DNA from: DASUPK01 sp963695805
Lineage (GTDB): Bacteria > Actinomycetota > Thermoleophilia > Solirubrobacterales > 70-9
Assembly: GCA_963695805.1 (NCBI GenBank)
Contig: CAVOHV010000002.1
Location: 372,001 to 436,000 of the forward strand
Direction: 5' to 3'
Length of the DNA: 64,000 bases
Below are positions 41,808-49,610 of the stretch, piece after piece (within the stretch, counting starts at the first letter, position 1; every line of letters starts with the position of its first letter). The notes under the pieces are model-generated. The model saw nothing but the letters and a program-made list of their open reading frames with translations, was not told where the DNA came from and did not search any database. Position numbers and translations under genes: made by a program.

Positions 41808-43949
41808 CTACCGAATGAAGAGCATCTCTGCGTACTTCGGCAGCGACCAGAGGTCGTCGGGGACGATCTTCTCCAGCCTGTCCGCCGCCTCCCGGACGCG
41901 CTCCATCCCCGCGATCTGCTTGTCGCGAGCATGGATTGCGAGGTCCATGCCCTCGATGCCCTCCGGGTACTCGTTGGCGTCGTCGAGCGCCCTGATGGCC
42001 TCGACCAGCTCCTCGACCAGCGGGCTGGTCTCCTCGGCGACCGCGCCGATACCGGCCTCGTCGCCGAGGGCGAGGTAGCGCAGCGCGGCGGGAAGGATCA
42101 TCGTCCGAGCGATCGAGTCAGCGGTCTCGGCCTCGATGTTGGCGCGGATGATGTACTGCTCGAGCCAGACCTCGTAGCGGGACTCCAGCTCGCGCTCGTT
42201 GAGCACGCCGTACTTGCTCATCATCGAGACGCTCGTCTCGGCGAGGACCTCGGGCAGGGCGTCGGGCGTGGTCTTCAGGTTCTTCAGACCGCGCTCCTCG
42301 GCCTCCCTGTGCCAGGCCTCGTCGTAGTTGTCGCCGTCGAAGACGATCTGCTTGTTCTGCTCGTAAGCGTCCTTGACGACCTCGGTGACCGCGGTGGCGA
42401 GGTCGTCCGTGCCCTTGGCCTCGAGCTTGTCCGAGAGGTCGTCGATCGCCTCGGCGACGATCGTGTTCAGCACCGTGTTCGGGAAGGCGAGGGACTGGCT
42501 CGACCCGAGGGCGCGGAACTCGAACTTGTTGCCTGTGAAGGCGAACGGCGAGGTCCGGTTCCGGTCGCCGCCATGCATCGGCAGCGGGGGCAGGACGTCG
42601 GAGCCGAGTTCGAGGAAGGAGCCCGGGGTGTGCGGGTCGCCGGAGCCGGAGGAGATCGCCTCGAAGACCTTGGTGAGCTCGGCGCCGAGGAAGATCGAGA
42701 TGATCGCCGGCGGCGCCTCATTGGCGCCGAGACGGTGATCCTGGCCGATCCCGGCCACGGACGCCCGCAGCAGGCCCTGATGCTTGTTGACCGCCTGGAT
42801 CACGGCCGCGCAGAAGAACAGGAAGTTGATGTTGTCCGCTGGGGTGTCGCCAGGCTCGAGCAGGTTGCTGCCCGTGTCGGTGGCCATCGACCAGTTGTTG
42901 TGCTTGCCCGAGCCGTTGACGCCGGCGAAGGGCTTCTCGTGCAGCAGGCAGACGAGGCCGTACTTGCGCGCCACCCGCTGCATGACCTGCATGGTCAGCT
43001 GCTGGTGGTCGGAGCCGACGTTCGAGTTCTCGAACACCGGTGCGATCTCGTGCTGAGCCGGGGCGACCTCGTTGTGCCGGGTCTTGATGGGCACGCCGAG
43101 CTTCGCGAGCTCGTTCTCGAAGTCCATGATGCAAGCGAGAACGCGCTCGGGGATCGCGCCGAAGTAATGGTCATCGAGCTCGTGACCCTTGGCCGGCTTG
43201 GCGCCGAACATGGTCCGGCCGGTGATCACCAGGTCCGGGCGGGCGTAGAAGTAGTTCTCGTCGATCAGGAAGTACTCCTGCTCCGGCCCGACGGTGGTGA
43301 AGACGCGCTTCGCCTCGTCAGCCCCGAGGAGATTGAGCGCCCGCATCGCGGACTTCGAGAGGGCGTCCATCGAGCGCAGCAGCGGGGTCTTGGCGTCGAG
43401 CGCCTCCCCCGTCCAGGAGACGAAGGCCGTCGGGATGCAGAGCAGCGCCCCGTTCGGGTTCTCGAGGATGAACGCCGGGCTGGTCGGGTCCCATGCGGTG
43501 TAGCCGCGGGCTTCGAAGGTATCGCGGATGCCGCCGGTTGGGAAGGAGGAGGCGTCGGGCTCGCCCTGGATCAGCTCCTTGCCGGAGAACTTGGCGAGCC
43601 ACTTGCCCTCGCGATTGGGCTCGAAGAAGGAGTCGTGCTTTTCGGCTGTCAGTCCGGTGAGCGGCTGGAAGACGTGGGTGAAGTGGGTGGCGCCGCGCGC
43701 GAGCGCCCATTCCTTCATGGCCTCGGCGACCGCGTCGGCGAGCGTGAAATCGAGCGCGTCTCCGTGCTCGAGCGTGGCCTGGAGCTTCTCGTAGACGTCC
43801 GAGGGCAGCAACTCCTGCTGGACGGCCGGAGAGAAGACATCGGTTCCGAAGGGGTTGTTGTCGGCCTTCGTCAGGTCGACGGTCCCCAGAGCCTCACCGT
43901 TGGGGCTCCAGGTGGCGGAAATGACGTTCTGCGCGCGCGTGTTGAGCAT
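41808..43949 (-). CDS. glnN: glutamine synthetase type III
   Basis: A 713-residue GS-III enzyme condensing glutamate and ammonia with ATP. GPEQEYFLIDENYFYARPDL, ETARHNEVAPAQHEIAP-type segment, KPFAGVNGSGKHNNWSMATD and GNKFEFRALGSSQSLAFPN are the conserved blocks; length is right for type III (about 700, versus about 450 for type I). The upstream leader has AGGAGGCTGCC before the ATG. No pII, amt or type I glnA gene is nearby. Upstream 147 bp contain no recognisable regulator site. Confidence 0.95.
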   Translation of the reverse strand: MLNTRAQNVISATWSPNGEALGTVDLTKADNNPFGTDVFSPAVQQELLPSDVYEKLQATLEHGDALDFTLADAVAEAMKEWALARGATHFTHVFQPLTGLTAEKHDSFFEPNREGKWLAKFSGKELIQGEPDASSFPTGGIRDTFEARGYTAWDPTSPAFILENPNGALLCIPTAFVSWTGEALDAKTPLLRSMDALSKSAMRALNLLGADEAKRVFTTVGPEQEYFLIDENYFYARPDLVITGRTMFGAKPAKGHELDDHYFGAIPERVLACIMDFENELAKLGVPIKTRHNEVAPAQHEIAPVFENSNVGSDHQQLTMQVMQRVARKYGLVCLLHEKPFAGVNGSGKHNNWSMATDTGSNLLEPGDTPADNINFLFFCAAVIQAVNKHQGLLRASVAGIGQDHRLGANEAPPAIISIFLGAELTKVFEAISSGSGDPHTPGSFLELGSDVLPPLPMHGGDRNRTSPFAFTGNKFEFRALGSSQSLAFPNTVLNTIVAEAIDDLSDKLEAKGTDDLATAVTEVVKDAYEQNKQIVFDGDNYDEAWHREAEERGLKNLKTTPDALPEVLAETSVSMMSKYGVLNERELESRYEVWLEQYIIRANIEAETADSIARTMILPAALRYLALGDEAGIGAVAEETSPLVEELVEAIRALDDANEYPEGIEGMDLAIHARDKQIAGMERVREAADRLEKIVPDDLWSLPKYAEMLFIR

Positions 43950-44096
43950 CGTCGGGGCAGCCTCCTAGGCAGGTTCGGCGCAGCGCGCCGAGGTTGATCA
44001 CACGACGGGCGCAGGTTAGACCGCCATGCCTGGGCGGGCATTGTCCGGCCGTATAAAAATCCGCAAACTGGTTTCGACACCCGGTCGGGGCAGGGT

Positions 44097-44969
44097 CTAA
44101 GCGGCGGCCCGGAGTACGACTCGGTTGCCCGAGGGGTCGGTCGCCCGGGCCCGATCGCCCTCCCGGGCGGGCTCGAAGCCGGCCTCGCCGAGGCGGCTCT
44201 CCTCTTCGGCGAGAACCTCCGCGCTGGGCAGCACGATCTCGAATTCGCGCAGACCCCGGCTGCCGGACGGCTGGGGAGGGGCGCCCTCCCCAGCCCAGGT
44301 GTTGAGGCCAAGGTGATGGTGGTAGCCGCCCGCCGAGACGAAGAGGGCGCCCGGATAGCCACGCACGGTGACGTCGAAGCCGAGCCCCCCCGAGTAGAAG
44401 GCCTCGGCGGCCGCCAGGTCACCCACGTTCAGGTGCACGTGGCCGATGCGGGTGCCGGGCGGCATGCCCGCGCCTGCGTCCTCACGGCGGAGCTCGCCCA
44501 GGACGCCGTCGAGGTCCAGCGGCAGGGTGTCCATCTGGAGGACCCCGTCCCGGACCGGCCACTGCTCCCGTGGGCGGTCGCGGTAGAGCTCGATCCCGTT
44601 GCCCTCCGGATCGCTGAGGTACAGGGCCTCGCTGACCAGGTGGTCGGAGGCGCCGCTCAGCCGCCAGCCTGCCTCGGCGACCCGCTGCAGGGCGCGGGCA
44701 AGGTCGGGGCGTCCCGGGACCAGGATCGCGAGATGAAAGAGGCCGCTGGTGCCGCGTGGGCGCACCTGGGCGTCCGGGTCGCCCACCAGCTCGATCACCG
44801 GAAAATCCGAGGGATCGCCGGTTCCCATACGCACCAGGCCGTTGGAGGTCTCGAGCTCGGTGAGCCCGACCGCGTCGCGGTAGAAGTCGCGGAGACCGTC
44901 GAGGTCTGCGACGGTCAGGCGGACGGCCCCCATCGAGGTCGCGGGATCGATCGAGTCGTTCTCGCTCAC
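44097..44969 (-). CDS. two-domain VOC (catechol 2,3-dioxygenase-like) protein
   Basis: A 290-residue extradiol-dioxygenase-like protein with two VOC modules. The first: VRLTVADLDGLRDFYRDAVG and SGLFHLAILVPGRPDLARAL; the second: TRIGHVHLNVGDLAAAEAFY, SAGGYHHHLGLNTWAGEG and FEIVLPSAEV. Two His and a Glu expected for Fe(II) are present (HVHLNV, YHHHLGLN, NGIELYRD). It probably opens a catechol ring or binds a related compound. Closest match by feel is the CatE subgroup. Confidence 0.88.
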   Translation of the reverse strand: MSENDSIDPATSMGAVRLTVADLDGLRDFYRDAVGLTELETSNGLVRMGTGDPSDFPVIELVGDPDAQVRPRGTSGLFHLAILVPGRPDLARALQRVAEAGWRLSGASDHLVSEALYLSDPEGNGIELYRDRPREQWPVRDGVLQMDTLPLDLDGVLGELRREDAGAGMPPGTRIGHVHLNVGDLAAAEAFYSGGLGFDVTVRGYPGALFVSAGGYHHHLGLNTWAGEGAPPQPSGSRGLREFEIVLPSAEVLAEEESRLGEAGFEPAREGDRARATDPSGNRVVLRAAA

Positions 44970-45009
44970 TGGCTGTGACGATAGTCCCGCGGCTTGCTCG
45001 CCCAGGGCT

Positions 45010-45669
45010 TTAGCCCATCAGCAGCTCGTCGGCCCCCTCGGGCTTCCAGCGATCGGCGATCGTCGCGAAGGGGATCGTGAGGAACCACATGCACGCGGCC
45101 ACCGTGGTGGAGAGGAAGGCAACCGGGATCGAGAGCAGGAAGAAGACGACTGGCGAGAGGGACATGGCAACGCCGTAGCGGTAGACGTCGCGCGGCAACT
45201 CCCGCTCCAGAAGATCGTGGCTCTGGGCGTGGCTGAAGAGCACGACCTCCATGCTGCTGACGATCGCCACGTTGACCGCGTAGATCGCGATGGAGAGGGG
45301 GTTCTCGAAGTACTCGCCGAGCAGGGCCGTCGGGAAGGGGAGAAAGGCGATGAATGCCAGGTAGACGAGATTCAACGCGATCAGACCTCGGTCCATTCGC
45401 GCGAGCGCTGAGAAGTAGGTGTGGTGCGCCACCCAGTAGCGGCCGATCACCGCGAAGCTGATGAAGAAGCTGATGAACTTGGCGCTGTCGTCGTTGAGCG
45501 CCTCGGCAAGCTCGTGCACGCTGCTGCCATCGCTGAGGGTGGGAACCGCGAGATCGACAACCAGCAGAGTCATCGCGATCGCGAACAGCCCGTCCGTGAA
45601 GGTCAGCGTTCGCGCGAATTCGACACTGTCCCGGCCGTATGTCCGCCGCGGCGCGAGGTTCTCCTGCAC
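45010..45669 (-). CDS. TMEM175-family (DUF1211) potassium channel-like protein
   Basis: A 219-residue, six-helix protein. The family marker near helix 1 is FTDGLFAIAMTLLVVDLAVP (F-x-D element lining the pore); FISFFISFAVIGRYWVAHHT follows with the conserved His residues. Bacterial members form tetrameric K+ channels. GTG start at 45669. Between the VOC gene and a hypothetical gene on the same strand. Confidence 0.88.
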   Translation of the reverse strand: MQENLAPRRTYGRDSVEFARTLTFTDGLFAIAMTLLVVDLAVPTLSDGSSVHELAEALNDDSAKFISFFISFAVIGRYWVAHHTYFSALARMDRGLIALNLVYLAFIAFLPFPTALLGEYFENPLSIAIYAVNVAIVSSMEVVLFSHAQSHDLLERELPRDVYRYGVAMSLSPVVFFLLSIPVAFLSTTVAACMWFLTIPFATIADRWKPEGADELLMG

Positions 45670-45681
45670 GGCGCTTCCTCG

Positions 45682-46365
45682 TCAGAGACCGAGGTCGCGC
45701 AGGAAGCCCGGCTTGTAGGCGGCGAGGTTGACAAAGGTCGGGAGCGGCATTTCGTCAGGGTTGCCGCGGACGCCGACGGTGCTGCCCTTCGGCACCTCGC
45801 CCTCGAGGCGCTTGCCGAGCTCGATCGCGTCGTCCTCGGTGTCGGCGCCGACCAGCAGATAGCGGAAGCGCCGCTTCACCGGCAGGCTCTCGGCACGGAG
45901 CTGGTCGGCGAGCCTGAACGTGTCGCGGATGTGCGGCAGCTCGATCACCACTTCCCACGGGTACTCGCCGTAGCTCGCCTCCACCTTGCCCTGAATCTCG
46001 TTTTCGCGCATCTCCTCGGCCACTGCCGCCTCGTCGTCCGGGAGCGGCTCCTCCGCGTCCTTCCAATCTTCGGCGACGGGGTGCCAGCGCATCAGCCGTA
46101 CCTGCCCGATCAGCCCCTCGTCTTCCATGATGTGCTTGACGACGCGCTCCGCCTCCTGGGCCGACTCCTCATGCCAGGCGTAGATGAAGACGTAGGCGCC
46201 GTCGCGGGTGACGATCAAGCTGCCGCCGAGCAGCTTGCGAGCTTCGTCGTCGAGCCGCAGGTCATGCAGCGCCCCCGAGAGGGTGTCGGCCTGCTCGTCG
46301 CGGTCGAGGGCGACCTCGACGCGCCACTCGTCACGGCTGCGGGGCGGGTCGTCCCAGTCGTTCAT
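45682..46365 (-). CDS. cytosolic protein of unknown function
   Basis: A 227-residue acidic, soluble protein. Two halves show similar strand-helix patterns: DEWRVEVALDRDEQADTLSG, AYVFIYAWHEESAQEAERVV then YGEYPWEVVIELPHIRDTFR, FRYLLVGADTEDDAIELGKR, suggesting a duplicated ferredoxin-like unit. No catalytic motif. Homologs of this kind occur in Solirubrobacterales as I recall; no name available. Directly upstream is a palindromic repeat element. Confidence 0.65.
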   Translation of the reverse strand: MNDWDDPPRSRDEWRVEVALDRDEQADTLSGALHDLRLDDEARKLLGGSLIVTRDGAYVFIYAWHEESAQEAERVVKHIMEDEGLIGQVRLMRWHPVAEDWKDAEEPLPDDEAAVAEEMRENEIQGKVEASYGEYPWEVVIELPHIRDTFRLADQLRAESLPVKRRFRYLLVGADTEDDAIELGKRLEGEVPKGSTVGVRGNPDEMPLPTFVNLAAYKPGFLRDLGL

Positions 46366-46381
46366 GGCGCCAACTCTATTA

Positions 46382-46428
46382 ATGCGAGGGTGCTCCGTAG
46401 GCGGAGCCGAGGAGCAACCCGTCTCATG
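46382..46428. repeat. interspersed palindromic element, copy A
   Basis: Left arm ATGCGAGGGTGCTCCG (46382-46397) and right arm GGAGCAACCCGTCTCATG (46411-46428) pair through GGGTGCTCC/GGAGCAACCC (one bulge), and the loop itself can pair CTCCG with CGGAG. The right arm supplies the stop codon of the metallophosphoesterase gene. The same arms recur at 53101-53177. Confidence 0.75.
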
Positions 46429-47026
46429 AGGGAATCTCGATCAGCCGGCCGCTCGGCCCCAGGTTGATCACCTTGGTTTCGCCCACCTCGTCCTCGGTGC
46501 CCCAGGCCTCGTGGATGTGCCCGCAGACGGCGAGCGGCGGACGCTTGGTTTCGATCGTTTCGAGAATCGCTTCGCTGCCCAGATGGTCGCCGGAGCTCGA
46601 CGTGTCGCAGTGCCCCTTGGGTGGCGAATGGACCACGAGCACGGCGCCCCGGGGGCAGGCTGCGAGGCGCTCGGCCGCCTGCTCCTCGTTCAGGTCGAAG
46701 CTCCAGTCCCACGGCGTGATCGGGATTCCCGCCCCGAGGCCGAAGAAGTGCCTGCCGTCGATCTCGGTGTCCTGCCCGTGGAGCACCCTCGCAACATCCC
46801 AGTCCTCGCAGGTTGCCCGCAGGGCGTCCTCTGTCTCGTTGTTGCCGGGCACCAGGACGGTCGGGACCGAGATTGGACGAAGCGCCTCGATCGTCTCCTC
46901 CAGGCCCTCGTGAACCGAGGCGAAGTCGCCGGCTGCGATCACGACGTCGGCCTCGGAGGAACGCTCGGCCAGGCTGGCCGCCTGGTCGAGGTTGCGATGC
47001 AGGTCACTGAACGCGAGCAGCCTCAC
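46424..47026 (-). CDS. metallophosphoesterase (calcineurin-like)
   Basis: A 200-residue phosphoesterase. Metal-site motifs in order: FSDLHRN (DxH), ADVVIAAGDFAS (GD), VLVPGNNETE (GNxE), VLVVHSPPKGH and VCGHIHEA (GHxH). It probably hydrolyses phosphodiesters or phosphomonoesters; the substrate is open. The TGA stop lies inside the repeat copy A, so the C-terminus IEIPS may be shaped by that element. Confidence 0.88.
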   Translation of the reverse strand: MRLLAFSDLHRNLDQAASLAERSSEADVVIAAGDFASVHEGLEETIEALRPISVPTVLVPGNNETEDALRATCEDWDVARVLHGQDTEIDGRHFFGLGAGIPITPWDWSFDLNEEQAAERLAACPRGAVLVVHSPPKGHCDTSSSGDHLGSEAILETIETKRPPLAVCGHIHEAWGTEDEVGETKVINLGPSGRLIEIPS

Positions 47027-47056
47027 GGCCCGCAGTCTCTCACGGGATTTGGCGGC

Positions 47057-48004
47057 CTAGGCGGCGCGCCTGGTCGGGATGTCTCCCGGGCGCAGGTAGC
47101 CGAGCTCGTCGAGCTTTTCGGCCAGGATGTCGTGCATCTCGATGATCTCCTGGCGGGTCATGTGGTCGGTCCAGCCACCGGGCTCCGCCCGGCGGATCTC
47201 GCGGCCGGCGCCCTTATCGGCCTTCGGCACGCTCGAGTAGGAGTGGGTCCCGGCGATCTCGTTGAGCTGCTCCCGGCTGACTTCGATGCCGAGCATGGAG
47301 CAGATCCGCTCCAGTGCGGCGACCGGGTCGGCCCGCATCTCCTCGTAGCGGATCAGGACACGGCGCTTGGGCTCGGTCCGCGCGTAGGTCTCCTGCACCA
47401 CCTCGGTGCGGTGCAGCCAGACGCTCGACTGCCAGCGGATCAGGGCCGGCCTGCCGGTGTCATCGAGGGGATAGGCGCCCTCGTCGGTGGCCCAGCTTCC
47501 GTCCTTGTAGGCGTCGAGCCAGGAATCGACGACGTCGCGGCCGTCCCGCAGCAGGAAGATCAGAGATGACTGGGGGAAGACGTCCATGATCGTGTCCGCC
47601 GCATGTGAGCCGGGTTCCTTGACGACGACGATCGGCTGATCGATGCCGCCCACTGCGGCGATGTCCTGGGCGGCCTGCGCCTCGAAGCGCGCGCTGATCA
47701 GGTCTCGCAGCTGCGGCACCCAGGTATCGCGGTAGCGGTCGGAGAAGAGGTAGTCGCGTTTCTTCCGTTTGAAGTCGGCGAGCGTGCCGAGCTTCGGCGG
47801 ATCCTTGGCCGTCGCCCACGCCAGCGGAATCGGGCGCCAGACGCCGAGGTGGTGTCCGATGTGGGGGTCGTCGACCGGGATCACCCGCTCGAGCTCCGAG
47901 AGCATCCGCAGCAGCCAGGTGCTTCCGCTGCGCGACGAGCCGAAGATCCAGGCCAACCGCCCGGGTGCCTTCACGGAGATCTCGGGTTTGACTCCCTCTG
48001 GCAC
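47057..48004 (-). CDS. sulfotransferase-family protein
   Basis: A 315-residue PAPS-dependent sulfotransferase. The 5'-phosphosulfate loop is IFGSSRSGSTWLLRMLSELE and the 3'-phosphate region includes SSLIFLLRDGRDVVDSWLDA with the conserved RDxRDVxxS pattern. GTG start at 48004 with AAAGGGG upstream. It would sulfate a lipid, sugar or small molecule; acceptor unknown. No sulfate-activation genes nearby. Confidence 0.9.
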   Translation of the reverse strand: MPEGVKPEISVKAPGRLAWIFGSSRSGSTWLLRMLSELERVIPVDDPHIGHHLGVWRPIPLAWATAKDPPKLGTLADFKRKKRDYLFSDRYRDTWVPQLRDLISARFEAQAAQDIAAVGGIDQPIVVVKEPGSHAADTIMDVFPQSSLIFLLRDGRDVVDSWLDAYKDGSWATDEGAYPLDDTGRPALIRWQSSVWLHRTEVVQETYARTEPKRRVLIRYEEMRADPVAALERICSMLGIEVSREQLNEIAGTHSYSSVPKADKGAGREIRRAEPGGWTDHMTRQEIIEMHDILAEKLDELGYLRPGDIPTRRAA

Positions 48005-48219
48005 GATGCCCCTTTGACGATCGGGATACTGACAGGGTCTGCTGCGTCCGGGGGACGCAGCATCAAACAGCCGTCAGACAGAAGACCGCAGCCGAGCCCG
48101 GACCAGGAGTAGCGGTGGCTCCATGCCGCCTTCGATACCCCGGGGGGTGGGGCCGAAACCCGGCAACCGGTGGCTAGACTCGATTGAGGGGAGATTGTTC
48201 GTCCGCGAATAGGAGCGAA

Positions 48220-48591
48220 GTGGGAAAGGTCTGGGTTCTCGATACAGAGACGAAGGGCACCGGAGCTGAGATGGTGCCCCTCGAGAAGGTGAACCGGCGG
48301 TCCGCCGGCGGCGGCCCCCGCCAGGTCATCGCGCCCAAGCCGAAGCAGCGGCCCGAGCCCACGCCCGCCCCGCGGGGCCCGCTGAGGTTCAAGGTCGTCG
48401 ACGTGATGACCCAGCTCCCGCTCGCAGAGGACGCGGATACGCGCACCACGCTCGAGGTCCTCGAAGGGGTCCGCAGCATCGTGGACGTCCGGATCTACGC
48501 GTGGCGGGCGGAGGATGAGGACTGGAAGCCGCTCGCCTTCGACGAGAAGAAGCGGTTGTGGAATCTCAGGGGCGCCGCGACGGCGGCCTGA
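48220..48591 (+). CDS. conserved small protein of unknown function
   Basis: A 123-residue protein starting at GTG 48220 behind AGGAGCGAA. Three parts: WVLDTETKGTGAEMVPLEKV, a Lys/Pro/Arg linker (about residues 33-58), and a C-terminal LRFKVVDVMTQLPLAEDADT with VRIYAWRAEDEDWKPLAFDE. The start GKVWVLDTETKGT(G)AEMVPL strikes me as typical of a conserved actinobacterial protein without assigned function. Upstream 215 bp contain no second gene. Confidence 0.65.
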   Translation: MGKVWVLDTETKGTGAEMVPLEKVNRRSAGGGPRQVIAPKPKQRPEPTPAPRGPLRFKVVDVMTQLPLAEDADTRTTLEVLEGVRSIVDVRIYAWRAEDEDWKPLAFDEKKRLWNLRGAATAA

Positions 48592-48618
48592 CCCGCAGAG
48601 CCAGAGCCGCAGGTAGAA

Positions 48619-49308
48619 ATGTCTGAGCGACGGGTAAGCGATACCCGCATGCCCAGAGTGGCCATCCTGGACGTCGACGGCACGCTCGTCGATACGAATT
48701 ACCACCACGCGATCGCCTGGTTCCGGGCGTTCAGGCGCCATTTCCTGACACTCCAGGTCTGGCGGATCCACCGTCACATCGGAATGGGCGGCGACCAGTT
48801 GGTCGCCGCACTCGCCGGGGACGACGTGGAGGAGCGGATAGGCGACAGCATCCGGCACGCCGAGTCCGAGCTCTACCGGGAGTTGATCGGCGAGGTGCAG
48901 GCGATGGAGGGGTCGCGCCAGCTGATCGAGGACCTGAAGGGCGCGGGCAACGCGGTTGTGCTGGCGAGCTCGGCCAAGGAATGGGAGGTGCAGCACTACC
49001 TCGAGCTGCTCGAGGCCGCCGAGCTGGTCGACGCCTGGACCACGTCCGACGACGTCGAGCGGACTAAGCCCGAGCCCGACCTCGTGCATGCGGCTCTGGA
49101 GAAGGTCGGAGGGCGGCACGAGGAGGCGACCCTCATCGGGGACACCGTCTGGGACGTGGAAGCGGCGCACCGCGCCGGCGTCGAGGCGCTCGCGGTACTG
49201 ACCGGTGGGTTCTCCGAGCAGGAGCTGAGCGACGCGGGCGCGCGCGAGGTCTTCACCTCGGTCGAAGAGCTGCGCCAGAGCCTGGCCGAGACACCGCTGC
49301 GGAGCTAG
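48619..49308 (+). CDS. HAD-superfamily phosphatase
   Basis: A 229-residue HAD hydrolase of the phosphoglycolate-phosphatase/beta-phosphoglucomutase type. Motif I VAILDVDGTLVDTNYHHAIA, motif II VVLASSAKEW, Lys of motif III RTKPEPDLVHAAL and motif IV ATLIGDTVWDVEAAHRAG are complete. ATG 48619 or the downstream ATG 48649 (MPRVAIL). It shares a CTAG stop overlap with the convergent gene. Substrate unknown. Confidence 0.92.
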   Translation: MSERRVSDTRMPRVAILDVDGTLVDTNYHHAIAWFRAFRRHFLTLQVWRIHRHIGMGGDQLVAALAGDDVEERIGDSIRHAESELYRELIGEVQAMEGSRQLIEDLKGAGNAVVLASSAKEWEVQHYLELLEAAELVDAWTTSDDVERTKPEPDLVHAALEKVGGRHEEATLIGDTVWDVEAAHRAGVEALAVLTGGFSEQELSDAGAREVFTSVEELRQSLAETPLRS

Positions 49309-49610
49309 TCGTCGTCCGCCGCCGCGAGGCGGTTGCCCTCCCGCTTCACCAACCCGCGCCGCCGGGCGAGCCAGAGCGCGTTCGTGAAGCGGCCTGGCCC
49401 CCAGAAGCGGGACTCGACCGTGCGCCGGAGCCCCCGCCGATTCATCGGCCCGTGCTCGCGGAGGGCCGCAACGAGCTCGGTTACCTCCCGCTCGATGTCG
49501 CGATCCTCTTCTCGCGGGGAGGAGAGGGAGAAGGGGGCCCAGGAGGAGCGCTGCGACCGAGGCCTGGCCTCCGGATTCGGCGGACGGCGTCGTGAGAACC
49601 GCGCGCTCAC
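49305..49610 (-). CDS. small winged-helix-like protein
   Basis: A 101-residue ORF starting with GTG (49608-49610), overlapping the MFS stop (GTGA). The first 35 residues are Arg/Ser/Pro-rich; the rest REVTELVAALREHGPMNRRG, LRRTVESRFWGPGRFTNALW and LARRRGLVKREGNRLA looks like a winged helix. Translational coupling to the transporter suggests a linked role, but no family is named. Confidence 0.6.
   Translation of the reverse strand: MSARFSRRRPPNPEARPRSQRSSWAPFSLSSPREEDRDIEREVTELVAALREHGPMNRRGLRRTVESRFWGPGRFTNALWLARRRGLVKREGNRLAAADDD

Noticed and set aside
41784..43997. A 737-codon open frame on the plus strand
   Set aside because: It is the antisense of glutamine synthetase; composition is rich in Glu/Arg/Leu without any domain, as expected for third-position GC bias.
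43950..44096. A regulatory RNA in the glutamine synthetase leader
   Set aside because: The 147 bp contain short GC hairpins but no terminator tract or known glnA/glutamine aptamer motif.
48100..48219. A SAM-riboswitch-like string (GAAACCCGGCAACC) before the 48220 gene
   Set aside because: Only this P3-like piece matches; the other conserved stems and the spacing are missing, and the downstream gene has no methionine link. A covariance search would decide.
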